A program made the translations under genes and the position numbers. From the NCBI GenBank assembly GCA_003142185.1, contig PLOR01000060.1, forward strand, positions 1-32,319: 32,319 nt of DNA, written 5' to 3'. The notes below the pieces were generated by a model. It searched no databases. It worked only from the letters and a program-made list of their open reading frames with translations, and was not told the origin of the DNA. This document shows positions 15,816 through 27,152 of this stretch, in pieces (position 1 is the stretch's first letter; every line of letters begins with the position of its first letter). The stretch comes from Bryobacterales bacterium (lineage in GTDB: Bacteria > Acidobacteriota > Terriglobia > Bryobacterales > Bryobacteraceae).

Positions 15816-15930
15816 GGAAGTCAGAAGTCGGAAGCAAGAAGTCGGAATGTAAAGCCGCGCGGCCGTCGCCATTCTGGCTCCTGACTCCTGGCTCCCGACT
15901 TCTGTCTCCCGACTCTTGTCTTCTCTCTTC
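15816..15930. repeat. Heptad inverted repeat array, copy B (rpsQ/rplN gap)
   Basis: The left arm (15816-15849) has units GGAAGTC, AGAAGTC, GGAAGCA, AGAAGTC. The longer right arm (15872-15930) has about eight inverted units such as TGGCTCC, TGACTCC, CGACTTC and TGTCTCC. A GC-rich centre of some 22 bases separates them. The right arm runs directly into the rpsQ stop codon. The units are more mixed than in the other two copies. Confidence 0.8.
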
Positions 15931-16234
15931 AAATCTTCACGTCCAGCTCGGCCGGCTGCACGGCCACCTGCGCGGCGCGGCGGATCACTTCGGCCAGCGC
16001 CCAGCGCTTCAGCTTGCTCAAGGGGCGGCATTCGACGATGCGCACCACATCGCCCACGCGGGCGGTCGACTGCTCGTCGTGCGCGTAAAACTTCTTCCGC
16101 TTGCCGATGATGCGCCGGTAAAGCGGGTGCGGCACGCGGCGGCTCACTTCCACCACGATGGTCTTGGTCATCTTGGTCGAGACCACCTGGCCGATCTTCT
16201 CGTTCTTGATACTTGCCTGCTGCTGTTCGGCCAT
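15929..16234 (-). CDS. rpsQ: 30S ribosomal protein uS17
   Basis: A 101-residue OB-fold protein that binds the 5' domain of 16S rRNA. The core is [18 protein letters not shown], then [18 protein letters not shown] and the typical [16 protein letters not shown]. The C-terminal tail of about 15 residues is longer than in E. coli. It follows rpmC by a single base. Confidence 0.97.
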   Translation of the reverse strand: MAEQQQASIKNEKIGQVVSTKMTKTIVVEVSRRVPHPLYRRIIGKRKKFYAHDEQSTARVGDVVRIVECRPLSKLKRWALAEVIRRAAQVAVQPAELDVKI

Positions 16235-16235
16235 C

Positions 16236-16466
16236 CTATTTCTTCGCTCCCGGCGCCGGTTGCGCCTGCCCGGCCCCCGCCAGTTCCCGCTCGCGCAGCA
16301 CGGTGAAAATGCGCGCGCGAACCTTCCTCATGCTGCGGACCTTCTTCAAGCCGTCCATCTGCCCCATCGACATCTGAAAGTGGAGACGAAACAGTTGCTC
16401 TTCCATTTCGGCGAGCTGGCGCCGCAATTCCAGATCGTCGAGATCGCGAACCTTTTGCGACTTCAT
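16236..16466 (-). CDS. rpmC: 50S ribosomal protein uL29
   Basis: A 76-residue two-helix protein near the tunnel exit, close to where trigger factor and SRP dock. The sequence [20 protein letters not shown] and [18 protein letters not shown] match the family. The ATG at 16466 is preceded by AAGGAT and GGAG. The frame is open further upstream inside rplP, but that part is not conserved. An Ala/Gly/Pro-rich tail extends the usual end. Confidence 0.96.
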   Translation of the reverse strand: MKSQKVRDLDDLELRRQLAEMEEQLFRLHFQMSMGQMDGLKKVRSMRKVRARIFTVLRERELAGAGQAQPAPGAKK

Positions 16467-16470
16467 ATCC

Positions 16471-16887
16471 TTACTCCACGCTATCCCGGGAAACGAACTT
16501 GGTCTTGATGGGCAGCTTGTGGGCCGCCAATCGCATGGCGTCCTGCGCCGTGCCGCGGTCCACGCCTTCCATCTCAAACAGAATCTTGCCGGGGCGAATC
16601 ACCGCTACCCACTGTTCCGGCGCGCCCTTGCCTTTACCCATGCGGGTTTCGGCGGGCTTCTTCGTGATCGGCTTGTCGGGGAACAGGCGAATCCAGACCT
16701 TGCCGCCGCGCTTGATGGAGCGCGTCATGGCGATACGCGCGGCCTCAATCTGGCGGTCGGTGATCCAGGCGCATTCCATCGCCTTCAGGCCGTATTCGCC
16801 GAAGGATATGCTGGATCCGCGCCAGGCCTTGCCGGTCATGCGCCCGCGCTGCTGCTTCCTGAATTTGACCTTCTTTGGCATCATCAT
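16471..16887 (-). CDS. rplP: 50S ribosomal protein uL16
   Basis: uL16 contacts the A-site and P-site tRNA elbows and is added late in assembly. Recognisable stretches are [35 protein letters not shown] and [16 protein letters not shown]. Three consecutive ATG codons open the frame. The first (16887) has the best spacing to a weak GAGAG site, though the third (16881) matches the family start just as well. It has 136-138 residues. Confidence 0.97.
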   Translation of the reverse strand: MMMPKKVKFRKQQRGRMTGKAWRGSSISFGEYGLKAMECAWITDRQIEAARIAMTRSIKRGGKVWIRLFPDKPITKKPAETRMGKGKGAPEQWVAVIRPGKILFEMEGVDRGTAQDAMRLAAHKLPIKTKFVSRDSVE

Positions 16888-16906
16888 GGCGATTTGCTCT
16901 CAGTCC

Positions 16907-17935
16907 CTATTTGTTCTCGCCCTGGCCGGCCGCGGGCGTAGCATCGGGCGCCGCGGTTTCAGGCGCGGCGGCTTCCGGAACGGCGGTTTCAGCCGGTTGT
17001 GGTTCGGCCTCCTGGCGCGCTTCGGCCTTCCAGGAAGGCTGCTGCGGCGACATCAGAGGCGGCAGAATCGGCGCGGCGGCCCGTACGGCCGGACGCGGAA
17101 GATCGACCGGAGCAACCTGATGGGCCGCGCCGGCGGGTTCCGGCGCAACGGCGGCGACCGGCGGCACATAGGTGCGCTCGGGCGGACGTCCACCGCGGTC
17201 ACGATCCCGGTCACGGTCACGATCACGCCGGTCGCGGCCCCGCGGGTCGCGGCGCGGCTCCGGCTCCGGCAGCCCGCCGCCGCGGCGCTTGCTGAGATCC
17301 AGGATGTCACCCTTATAAATCCACGTCTTGATGCCGATGACGCCGTAAGTGGTGTGCGCCTCGGTGAAACCGTAGTCGATATCGGCGCGCAGCGTGTGCA
17401 GCGGAAGCTGGCCTTGCAGGTACCATTCGCTGCGCGCGATCTCGGCGCCGTTCAAGCGCCCGGAGACGCGCACCTTAATGCCCTTGCAGACGTATGGGCC
17501 GGTGGCGAACCGCATCGCCGTATCCACCGCCTTGCGCATGGCGCGGCGGAAAGCGACGCGCTTCTCGAGTTGCAGGGCGACCGATTCGGAGATGAGCTGC
17601 GCGTCGAGCTCGGCCTTCTGCACTTCCTGAATGTCGATGAAAACCTCGCGGTGGGTCTTCTTGGCCAGTTCCTGCTTGAGCTTTTCGATTTCCGCGCCTT
17701 TACGTCCGATGATGATGCCGGGCCGCGAGGTGCGGATGGTGACGCGCAGTTTGTTGCCGGGGCGGTCGACTTCAATCGAGCTGACGCCGGCAGACTGCAG
17801 CCGCTCGGTCAGGTTGCGACGCAGCTCGACGTCTTCCTGGAGCAGCTTGGCAAAGCCGTGCTTGGCGAACCAGCGCGAGCGCCATGGCTTATTGAATCCC
17901 AGCCGGAAACCGTACGGATGAACTTTCTGTCCCAT
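16907..17935 (-). CDS. rpsC: 30S ribosomal protein uS3 with a long disordered C-terminal tail
   Basis: uS3 forms part of the mRNA entry tunnel and its helicase. Residues 1-218 are a normal uS3: [18 protein letters not shown], a type II KH domain with Gly77-Arg-Lys-Gly80 (IIIGRKG), and the C-terminal domain ending [18 protein letters not shown] further 124 residues follow, making 342 in total against 210-235 usual. The tail starts with RD repeats (about 231-247), continues in Pro/Ala/Val-rich sequence and ends acidic. No frameshift or second start is apparent, and the tail stops exactly where intergenic sequence before rplP begins. It is probably surface exposed and disordered. Confidence 0.97.
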   Translation of the reverse strand: MGQKVHPYGFRLGFNKPWRSRWFAKHGFAKLLQEDVELRRNLTERLQSAGVSSIEVDRPGNKLRVTIRTSRPGIIIGRKGAEIEKLKQELAKKTHREVFIDIQEVQKAELDAQLISESVALQLEKRVAFRRAMRKAVDTAMRFATGPYVCKGIKVRVSGRLNGAEIARSEWYLQGQLPLHTLRADIDYGFTEAHTTYGVIGIKTWIYKGDILDLSKRRGGGLPEPEPRRDPRGRDRRDRDRDRDRDRGGRPPERTYVPPVAAVAPEPAGAAHQVAPVDLPRPAVRAAAPILPPLMSPQQPSWKAEARQEAEPQPAETAVPEAAAPETAAPDATPAAGQGENK

Positions 17936-18277
17936 CTATGCTTCCTTCTCCGCCACCCTGATGACGATGTGCGCCATGCGGCGCTGAATCCGGTAGGCGC
18001 GGCCCATGGGCGCGGGCCGCACCCGCTTCATGCGCGGGCCCTCGTTGACCTTGGCTTCGGACACGTACAGGCGATCCACATCCACGTCTTCGTTCTGGTT
18101 CTGCGCATTGGCGATGGCCGATTGCAGCACCTTCTCCACCGTGGGCGCGATGCGTTTGTTGGCGGCGCGCAAGGCGCTCAACGCCGCTCCCGCCTGCATG
18201 CCGCGGATGAGGTCCACCACCAGGCGCGCTTTCTGCGGGGAGACTCGGATGTATCTGGCTTCCGCTTTGGATTCCAT
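17936..18277 (-). CDS. rplV: 50S ribosomal protein uL22
   Basis: uL22 extends a hairpin into the peptide exit tunnel constriction. The 113-residue protein shows [39 protein letters not shown] and the tunnel loop region [19 protein letters not shown] without deletions or duplications of the kind linked to macrolide resistance. Its stop codon directly abuts the rpsC start. Confidence 0.98.
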   Translation of the reverse strand: MESKAEARYIRVSPQKARLVVDLIRGMQAGAALSALRAANKRIAPTVEKVLQSAIANAQNQNEDVDVDRLYVSEAKVNEGPRMKRVRPAPMGRAYRIQRRMAHIVIRVAEKEA

Positions 18278-18287
18278 ACTCTTCCTC

Positions 18288-18581
18288 TTATGCCGGCTTG
18301 GCCGTCTTCTCCGTGGTCGCCGCTTTCACCGAGTGACCCCGGAAGCTGCGCGTGGGAGAAAACTCGCCCATTTTGTGCCCCACCATGTTTTCGGTGATGT
18401 AGACCGGAATGAATTTCTTGCCGTTGTGTACCGCCACGGTGTGGCCGACGAATTCCGGCAGGATGGTGGAGCGGCGCGACCAGGTGCGGACCACCTTCTT
18501 CTCGTTGGCGGCGGTGAGCACGGCCAGCTTGGCTTCCAGGTGCGTGTCGGTGAACGGTCCCTTCTTGACGGATCTGCCCAT
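18288..18581 (-). CDS. rpsS: 30S ribosomal protein uS19
   Basis: uS19 forms a complex with uS13 in the head of the small subunit. The 97-residue sequence begins [18 protein letters not shown] and contains [20 protein letters not shown] and [15 protein letters not shown]. It sits between rplB and rplV. Confidence 0.98.
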   Translation of the reverse strand: MGRSVKKGPFTDTHLEAKLAVLTAANEKKVVRTWSRRSTILPEFVGHTVAVHNGKKFIPVYITENMVGHKMGEFSPTRSFRGHSVKAATTEKTAKPA

Positions 18582-18585
18582 GTCC

Positions 18586-19416
18586 TTACCTCTTCTTGGT
18601 CTTGCGCGTGACGATCCACTTGTTGGTTCGCTTGTTGTTGCGCGTCTTGAAGCCGCGCGTGGGCTGGCCCCAGGGCGTCACCGGGTGACGGCCGCCGGAG
18701 GTTTTGCCCTCGCCACCGCCGTGCGGATGGTCGACCGGGTTCATCGAGACGCCGCGGTTATGCGGGGTCTTGCCCAGCCAGCGCGTGCGCCCCGCCTTGC
18801 CGAGCGAAACGTTCTCGTGGTCCACGTTACCCACCTGCCCGACGGTGGCCATGCAATCCAGTTGGACGCGGCGGATTTCGCCCGAGGGCAGCTTGAGCAG
18901 CGCCATGCCGCCTTCCTTCGAAACCAGTTGCGCCTGCGAGCCGGCCGAGCGCGCCATCTGCCCGCCCTTGCCCGGCCGCAACTCGATGTTGTGCACGATG
19001 GTGCCGGCCGGAACGTTCTTGAGCGGCAGCGCGTTGCCCAGCAGAATATCGGCATCCGCGCCGGACATCACCTTCTGCCCGACCTTCAGCCCGTCCGGCT
19101 GTAGGATGTACCGTTTTTCGCCGTCGGCGTAATTGAGCAGCGCCAGGCGCGCGCTCCGGTTGGGATCGTATTCGATGGACGCCACCACGGCCGGAATGCC
19201 GGCCTTGTCGCGTTTGAAATCCACCACGCGGTAGGCCTTCTTGGCGCCGCCGCCGATGAAGCGCGAAGTGACGCGCCCGGTCGAGTTGCGTCCGCCCGAG
19301 CGCGTCCTGGATTCGACCAGCGATTTTTCCGGCTTGCTCTTACTGATGCCCTCCCGCGAGACCACCGTATGGAAGCGGCGGGTCGGGGTTGTGGGTCGAA
19401 AAGTCTTGATCGGCAT
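18586..19416 (-). CDS. rplB: 50S ribosomal protein uL2
   Basis: uL2 supports subunit association and the peptidyl transferase centre. The 276-residue protein keeps the conserved [14 protein letters not shown] loop with its key His, and the usual [12 protein letters not shown] and [17 protein letters not shown]. One departure is at residues 52-59: the near-universal RHRGGGHK reads RFIGGGAK, losing two histidines and an arginine that face rRNA. The protein is otherwise full length. Confidence 0.98.
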   Translation of the reverse strand: MPIKTFRPTTPTRRFHTVVSREGISKSKPEKSLVESRTRSGGRNSTGRVTSRFIGGGAKKAYRVVDFKRDKAGIPAVVASIEYDPNRSARLALLNYADGEKRYILQPDGLKVGQKVMSGADADILLGNALPLKNVPAGTIVHNIELRPGKGGQMARSAGSQAQLVSKEGGMALLKLPSGEIRRVQLDCMATVGQVGNVDHENVSLGKAGRTRWLGKTPHNRGVSMNPVDHPHGGGEGKTSGGRHPVTPWGQPTRGFKTRNNKRTNKWIVTRKTKKR

Positions 19417-19419
19417 GGA

Positions 19420-19707
19420 CTAAATCTCCGCGAACTCGGGAACTTTCTCCCCGGCCTTGAGCTTGACGTACGCCTTCTTCCAATCCGAGCGGTAACCGGA
19501 GAATTTGCCCCGGCGGCGCAGCTTGCCTTCCATATTGGCGGTGCGCACTTCGGCAACCTTCACCTTGAACAGCTTCTGGACAGCCGCTTTGACTTGCGTC
19601 TTGTTGGCGTCCACGGCCACTTCGAAGCACATCGTGCGTTCGTTATCTTTTTTATCCACGCCCTTTTCGGTGACCAACGGGCGGCGCAATACTTTGTGGA
19701 TGGTCAT
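19420..19707 (-). CDS. rplW: 50S ribosomal protein uL23
   Basis: uL23 is the docking site for trigger factor and SRP at the tunnel exit. The 95-residue protein begins MTIHKVLRRPLVTEKGVDKK, with FEVAVDANKTQVKAAVQKLF and RRRGKFSGYRSDWKKAYVKL. The start overlaps the rplD stop by 4 bases (ATGA). A longer frame continues upstream inside rplD but is not conserved. Confidence 0.97.
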   Translation of the reverse strand: MTIHKVLRRPLVTEKGVDKKDNERTMCFEVAVDANKTQVKAAVQKLFKVKVAEVRTANMEGKLRRRGKFSGYRSDWKKAYVKLKAGEKVPEFAEI

Positions 19708-20330
19708 TTCGACAATGCCTCCGAAAACTTCTGCGCGGCGGCCGCCGACAGCAGCACGCTCCGATGGCCCAGCAGATGGTACGCGTTGACGTCCTTGGTA
19801 GGCATCAAAGTCACGCCCTGAAGGTTGCGCAGGCCAAGCGCCAGGTTCTTGTTTTCGCCGTTGTCCACTACCAGCACGGTTCGCCTGGCTTCGAGCTTGG
19901 CCAGCGTGCTCTTGGCCAGCTTGGTCTTGTGATCGGCGAAATCGAAGGTCTCGACCACCTTCAGTTCGCCGTCGCGCACTTTGGCGGAAAGCGCCGAGCG
20001 CAGCGCACCCACCACCATCTTGTGCGGCAGTTTGTAACTGTAATCGCGCGGCCGCGGCCCGTGCGAGGTGCCGCCATGCCGCCAGATCGGAGAGCGGATG
20101 GAACCTACGCGCGCGCGGCCGGTTCCCTTCTGCTTCCACAGCTTCTTGCCGGAGCCGGCGACTTCGCGCCGCACCTTGGTCTTGTGCGTGCCGGCGCGTT
20201 CGCACGCCTGGTAGTGCCGGACCGCTTCGTACAGCAGCGCGTCGTTCACCTCGGCGCCGAATACTGCATCGGCGAGTTCCAGCTCGCCGACCTTTTCATT
20301 GTTCAAATCCACTACGTCGACTGTCGGCAT
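19704..20330 (-). CDS. rplD: 50S ribosomal protein uL4
   Basis: uL4 sends a loop into the exit tunnel and in E. coli also represses the S10 operon. The 208-residue protein shows REVAGSGKKLWKQKGTGRAR and SPIWRHGGTSHGPRPRDY, the tunnel loop, which looks unmodified. The C-terminal half is a normal globular domain. It follows rplC by 5 bases. Confidence 0.98.
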   Translation of the reverse strand: MPTVDVVDLNNEKVGELELADAVFGAEVNDALLYEAVRHYQACERAGTHKTKVRREVAGSGKKLWKQKGTGRARVGSIRSPIWRHGGTSHGPRPRDYSYKLPHKMVVGALRSALSAKVRDGELKVVETFDFADHKTKLAKSTLAKLEARRTVLVVDNGENKNLALGLRNLQGVTLMPTKDVNAYHLLGHRSVLLSAAAAQKFSEALSK

Positions 20331-20335
20331 CGGGG

Positions 20336-20968
20336 TTACCTCTTGGACCTCCGCACGACCACGTAGCCGCCATTGGGTCCGGGCACCGCGCCCTTCACCA
20401 CCAGCACGTTGTCCTCGGTGTCCACTTCCATCACCTCCAGGTTGCGCACCGTGACGCGCGCATCGCCCATGTGGCCCGCCATGCGCATCCCCGGCACCAC
20501 ACGCGAGGGGTAACTGGAAGCGCCGATGGAACCGGGAGCGCGATGGAACATCGACCCGTGCGTGCCTTCGCCGCCGCGGAAGTGGTGGCGCTTCACCAGG
20601 CCGGCGAAGCCGCGGCCCTTGCTGACGCCGATCACATCCACTTTGTCCTTCGGTTTGAACTGGTCCACCAGCACCTTGTCGCCGAGCTTGAAATCGCCGT
20701 CGCCGGTCTCCAGGTGGAACTCGCGCAGGAATTTGCTGCCTTCCGCGCCAGCCTTTTTGAGATGGCCCGTGGCGGGTTTGTTGATCCGCTGCGGCTTGAC
20801 GAACTCCACCAGCCCGAGCTGCATGGCGTCATACCCATCCGTGGTGGGCGTCTTGCGCTGCACCACCGTGCATGGACCCGCCTTGAGCAGGGTGACCGGC
20901 ACCGCCTGTCCGTCGGGCCGGAACATCTGCGTCATTCCGATTTTTTTACCGAGAATTCCTGGACTCAT
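20336..20968 (-). CDS. rplC: 50S ribosomal protein uL3
   Basis: uL3 is one of the first proteins in 50S assembly and reaches the peptidyl transferase centre. The 210-residue sequence starts [20 protein letters not shown]. It carries [20 protein letters not shown] and, in the central loop, [18 protein letters not shown]. That loop lacks the glutamine methylated by PrmB in E. coli, as in many bacteria. No good Shine-Dalgarno precedes the ATG: the sequence upstream is the edge of a heptad repeat array, read as CTCC rather than GGAG. Confidence 0.97.
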   Translation of the reverse strand: MSPGILGKKIGMTQMFRPDGQAVPVTLLKAGPCTVVQRKTPTTDGYDAMQLGLVEFVKPQRINKPATGHLKKAGAEGSKFLREFHLETGDGDFKLGDKVLVDQFKPKDKVDVIGVSKGRGFAGLVKRHHFRGGEGTHGSMFHRAPGSIGASSYPSRVVPGMRMAGHMGDARVTVRNLEVMEVDTEDNVLVVKGAVPGPNGGYVVVRRSKR

Positions 20969-20973
20969 ATGTT

Positions 20974-21101
20974 GAAGGAGTCAGAAGTCAGAAGTCAGGA
21001 GTCAGAATCGCTCCCCGCCTCGTCGTTCGCTCCGTACTCCTTTCGGCGCCAGGCCAGCCGGAAACAGACTTCTGTCTCCTGACTCCCGACTCCTGTCTTC
21101 T
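20974..21101. repeat. Heptad inverted repeat array, copy C (rpsJ/rplC gap)
   Basis: The left arm (20974-21008) repeats GGAGTCA, GAAGTCA, GAAGTCA, GGAGTCA. The right arm (21064-21101) gives the inverted units AGACTTC, TGTCTCC, TGACTCC, CGACTCC, TGTCTTC. About 55 unrelated bases lie between. The right arm overlaps the rpsJ stop codon. This is the largest spacing of the three copies. Confidence 0.8.
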
Positions 21102-21420
21102 ACTTTCCAAACGCCTTGATCTCCACATCCACGCCCGCCGGCAGATCGAGCTTCATCAGCGCGTCCACCGTCTGCTGGGTCGGCTCCAGGATGTCCAAAA
21201 GCCGCTTGTGCGTCCGGATCTCAAACTGCTCCCGCGACTTCTTATCCACGTGCGGCGAGCGAAGGACCGTGGTGATGCTGCGCGAAGTTGGCAGCGGAAT
21301 CGGGCCCGCCACGGAAGCGCCGGTGCGTTTGGCCGTATCCACGATCTCGGACGTCGACTGGTCGAGCACCCGGTGATCGTAAGCCTTCAATCGGATGCGA
21401 ATGCGTTCTCTCAGCGCCAT
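21100..21420 (-). CDS. rpsJ: 30S ribosomal protein uS10
   Basis: uS10 sits in the head of the small subunit and, outside the ribosome, takes part in NusB/NusG antitermination. The 106-residue protein has [38 protein letters not shown] and [20 protein letters not shown]. The ATG at 21420 has GGGGA 5 bases upstream and gives the family length; an in-frame TTG at 21435 is rejected. It follows tuf by 81 bases, with no separate promoter seen. Confidence 0.97.
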   Translation of the reverse strand: MALRERIRIRLKAYDHRVLDQSTSEIVDTAKRTGASVAGPIPLPTSRSITTVLRSPHVDKKSREQFEIRTHKRLLDILEPTQQTVDALMKLDLPAGVDVEIKAFGK

Positions 21421-21501
21421 AAATTTCCCCGACAAGCGAGTGATTCGCCCGCGCGAGGCCGGGGATTAGTCCGGCCGCCACGCGTGCGGCACACGCCTGT
21501 C

Positions 21502-22689
<1,188 letters not shown>

Positions 22690-22701
22690 AAGAACAATCT
22701 C

Positions 22702-24792
<2,091 letters not shown>

Positions 24793-24875
24793 AAAAACTT
24801 ACCTTGCTGCCAAAACTTCCGTCCCCTTAAGCCCGGTAACGCACGCAGTTACCGCACCGCCGCGGGAGCGGCACT

Positions 24876-25346
24876 TTACCACCGGTAATGCGCGAAGGCC
24901 TTGTTGGCTTCCGCCATGCGGTGTACATCGTCCCTTTTCTTAATCGCCCCGCCGCGCAGATTGGCGGCGTCGTTCAACTCATTGGCCAGCTTTTCCGGCA
25001 TGCCTTTTTCCGCGCGCGACCGCGCGTTGATCAAAATCCAGCGAATAGCGAGCGAGGTGCGCCGGTTCTGCGGCACTTCGATCGGCACCTGATAGTTGGC
25101 GCCGCCGACGCGGCGCGTCTTCACTTCGAGCAGCGGCTTGGTGTTTTCCACCGCCTTCTTGAAAGCCTTCAACGGGTCGTCCTGGGTGCGCTCGCGGAGC
25201 TTGTCCATGGCGCCATAAAAGATGCCCTGAGCGACGGTCTTCTTGCCCTGCCACATCATCGAATTCACGAATTTTTCGACGAGCGTGGAGTTGTAGACCG
25301 GATCCGGCAATACTTCACGAACAACGGCTCTTCTTCTACGTGGCAT
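24876..25346 (-). CDS. rpsG: 30S ribosomal protein uS7
   Basis: uS7 initiates assembly of the head of the small subunit and in E. coli represses the str operon. The 156-residue protein has [54 protein letters not shown] and ends in [11 protein letters not shown]. It follows rpsL by 9 bases. Confidence 0.98.
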   Translation of the reverse strand: MPRRRRAVVREVLPDPVYNSTLVEKFVNSMMWQGKKTVAQGIFYGAMDKLRERTQDDPLKAFKKAVENTKPLLEVKTRRVGGANYQVPIEVPQNRRTSLAIRWILINARSRAEKGMPEKLANELNDAANLRGGAIKKRDDVHRMAEANKAFAHYRW

Positions 25347-25355
25347 AGGTACCTA

Positions 25356-25727
25356 CTATTTGGGCCTCTTCGCTCCGTACTTCGACCTGCCCTGCTTGCG
25401 ATTGGCGACGCCGGCGGTATCGAGAGCGCCGCGAATCACGTGATAGCGCACGCCGGGAAGATCCTTCACGCGGCCGCCGCGGATCAGCACGATCGAGTGC
25501 TCCTGCAGGTTGTGGCCGACGCCGGGAATGTAGGTGGTGACTTCGATTCCGTTGGTCAGCCGCACGCGGGCCACTTTGCGCAGCGCCGAATTCGGCTTCT
25601 TGGGAGTGGAGGTGTAAACGCGCGTGCACACCCCGCGCTTCTGCGGGCAGCTTTCCAGAGCCGGGCTCGAGGTCTTCCACCGAGGCGGTTTCCGCCCCAA
25701 GCGCACAAGTTGGTTAAAAGTTGGCAC
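25356..25727 (-). CDS. rpsL: 30S ribosomal protein uS12
   Basis: uS12 sits in the decoding centre. The 123-residue protein has [18 protein letters not shown] with Lys43 and Lys44, and [12 protein letters not shown] with Lys88 and Asp89 (the residue methylthiolated by RimO in E. coli). None of the classical streptomycin-resistance changes is present. It is the first gene of the str-S10-spc-alpha run and is preceded by a long leader and promoter. Confidence 0.98.
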   Translation of the reverse strand: MPTFNQLVRLGRKPPRWKTSSPALESCPQKRGVCTRVYTSTPKKPNSALRKVARVRLTNGIEVTTYIPGVGHNLQEHSIVLIRGGRVKDLPGVRYHVIRGALDTAGVANRKQGRSKYGAKRPK

Positions 25728-25964
25728 GAATCTTCCTCTTTGCGTTGAAACTCATTCGGCAAGCGCAATCCGGGCAGCCGGAAACCGCACCGATTCTCCA
25801 CACAACAGGCCCTTTTTCGAGGCCACAACAAGCGAGGATTACTAGCTTTTGGACAGGCCCATGTTCCAGACGGGGTGACCGGTGGAACCTCGGGGCCTCA
25901 CTCCCAGCCGGGCTTGTCACACAACAAGCGGTAGCACAGGAGCAGAAAGCGACACTCGCGGAAC
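25728..25964 (-). promoter_or_regulatory. Long 5' leader of the rpsL operon with direct repeats
   Basis: About 237 nt lie between the predicted transcription start and rpsL. Plus-strand CACAACAAGCG occurs at 25824-25834 and 25920-25930, with a variant CACAACAGGCC at 25801-25811. GCTTGT/ACAAGC (25912-25929) forms a 6-bp hairpin, and a longer-range GTTCCA/TGGAAC pairing is possible near 25860-25890. This layout suggests an untranslated regulatory leader, but no known ribosomal protein leader was recognised. Confidence 0.4.
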
Positions 25965-25970
25965 CTTTTT

Positions 25971-25999
25971 ATAATACCCAAGTGGGCGGAAAAGTGCAA
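25971..25999 (-). promoter_or_regulatory. Sigma-70-type promoter of the str-S10-spc-alpha run
   Basis: On the minus strand TTGCAC (25999-25994) and TATTAT (25976-25971) are separated by exactly 17 bases, and the -10 is followed by AAAAAGG. It faces rpsL and is the best promoter in the window. Transcription would begin at about 25964. Confidence 0.65.
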
Positions 26000-26096
26000 G
26001 CGGGGGAAAAGAACCGTTCCGCGAAGCTTCCCAAGTCGGCATCGACGGCCCAAGCGCGGCAGTTAGTATGCCGCCGCGATTGGCTAGAATGAATCC

Positions 26097-26576
26097 ATGT
26101 GCTTCGTGCTCTACGCTGGAACGACCAAGCCGATCCCGCGAAGCGAGTTTGACGAAGACGCCCCCAACCTCTCGGTCAAGTCGCTGACCGAGCACGACGC
26201 CCCTATCAAAGCGCACTTTAGCAAGCCTGAGATCCAATACATTGGTTCGACTTCTTGTTGCGGCTGTGATTTTCCCCACTCAATACTGCAGAACGGAGGG
26301 TGGCCTCATTTCGAAGGCCCCGACCCGGACGCGGAACGCGACGCCAGTCGTCGACGCAATATGGAGTCGTTAGCAGCACTTCTGCGAACGACTGGAGAAG
26401 ATGCGGTCGAACTCTACGGCGTCTGGGACGGACACTTTGCGGCATCGCCCAAAGCCCGGGAGAGCGTGTCGTTCGAGAAACTCCTCGACCCAGGTTTCCA
26501 TTTCAAAGAACGAGGCTTCTACAGGGTCAGCCTGGAAAACAACGCCGGGCGCGGCTCGGGGCCAACACAGGAATAA
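26097..26576 (+). CDS. Uncharacterised soluble protein with a CCGC motif, divergent from rpsL
   Basis: A 159-residue protein without a recognised domain, signal peptide or membrane segment. Visible features are the start MCFVLYAGTTKPIPR, a cysteine cluster in YIGSTSCCGCDFPH (residues about 48-61), ELYGVWDGHFAASPKARE and a C-terminal KERGFYRVSL. It resembles an unnamed family of short bacterial proteins beginning MC(V/F)V and holding a CGC-type motif; metal binding is possible but unproven. No ribosome binding site precedes the ATG. TAGAAT at 26085-26090 would put transcription start at the ATG itself, so a leaderless message is plausible, although no good -35 is seen. Confidence 0.75.
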   Translation: MCFVLYAGTTKPIPRSEFDEDAPNLSVKSLTEHDAPIKAHFSKPEIQYIGSTSCCGCDFPHSILQNGGWPHFEGPDPDAERDASRRRNMESLAALLRTTGEDAVELYGVWDGHFAASPKARESVSFEKLLDPGFHFKERGFYRVSLENNAGRGSGPTQE

Positions 26577-26593
26577 CCTCACATCTTCTGCGC

Positions 26594-26640
26594 ACGTGGC
26601 GCACGCATTTTGCGTGCCGCGTCGGCACTCCTGCCGACGC
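26594..26640. repeat. Palindromic repeat, family 3, single copy
   Basis: A 47-base copy of the left half of the 4002-4123 element, differing at about 5 positions and one base shorter. It contains GTCGGCA/TGCCGAC around a short loop. It lies in the 209-bp gap before the GYD-domain gene. The rest of that gap has a TATACT (26726-26731) that could be a -10 but no matching -35. Confidence 0.65.
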
Positions 26641-26785
26641 CCGGTGCTGCGGGGGCGCGCCGGCGTTGCTCCCCCAGGAAACTGTTCCACAAAAGAAAAC
26701 CGAGCATAAGGGAAGCCTATCGGTGTATACTCGCCAGAGCCCGGGGAGTCCAGGAGAGACATCCGGGATGAGAGGGGGGCATTCC

Positions 26786-27118
26786 ATGGCCAGTTACCTG
26801 TTGCAGATATCGTACAGCGCCGAAGCTTGGGCCGCTATGATCAAGCACCCGCAGGACCGCGCACTAGCGGTAAGCCAGGCGGTCGAGAAACTCGGCGGCA
26901 AGGTCGGGGCTTTCTGGATGGCTTTCGGCGACTACGACCTGATCGGAGTTATCGAGATGCCGGACAATGTCAGCGCCGCGGCGTTCGCCGTGGCCGTCGC
27001 GGGAGGCGGAGCTTGCAAGAATGTGAAGACTACTCCGCTGCTCAGCCTCGCGGAGGGTCTGGAAGCGATGAAGAAGGCGGGAACCTCGGGCTACAAGCCG
27101 GTCACTGCCCAGAAGTAA
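26786..27118 (+). CDS. GYD-domain protein
   Basis: A 110-residue ferredoxin-like alpha/beta protein of the GYD family (PF08734). The motif GDYDLIGVIEMPDN (residues about 48-61) names the family, and VKTTPLLSLAEGLEAMKKA closes the fold. The biochemical role of the family is unknown. The ATG at 26786 has GAGGGGGG 7 bases upstream; an in-frame ATG at 26768 is less well placed. It converges on the GH3 gene across a large palindrome. Confidence 0.85.
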   Translation: MASYLLQISYSAEAWAAMIKHPQDRALAVSQAVEKLGGKVGAFWMAFGDYDLIGVIEMPDNVSAAAFAVAVAGGGACKNVKTTPLLSLAEGLEAMKKAGTSGYKPVTAQK

Positions 27119-27152
27119 CCGGGCGCCTGGGCGCAGAATCGCCGGGCAAAGC

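Noticed and set aside
15816-15930. Heptad arrays considered as a CRISPR array
   Set aside because: The period is 7 bp with no unique spacers of 25-40 bp and the arms are inverted, unlike CRISPR direct repeats; no cas genes are present.
17195-17250. RD-coding tandem repeat in rpsC considered as a frameshift or assembly error
   Set aside because: The frame stays open for a further 95 codons with protein-like composition and the gene abuts rplV and rplP in the normal way, so a real tail is more likely.
16499-18397. A 632-codon plus-strand open frame opposite rplP, rpsC and rplV
   Set aside because: It is antisense to three certain ribosomal protein genes; long open shadows are expected at this GC content, and the translation has the mixed, repetitive look of a shadow with no recognisable domain.
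25714-25920. A 68-codon minus-strand frame in the rpsL leader that overlaps the rpsL start by 14 bases
   Set aside because: It would start at a GTG without a ribosome binding site and shows no recognised motif. It could be an upstream ORF, but nothing in the sequence supports translation.
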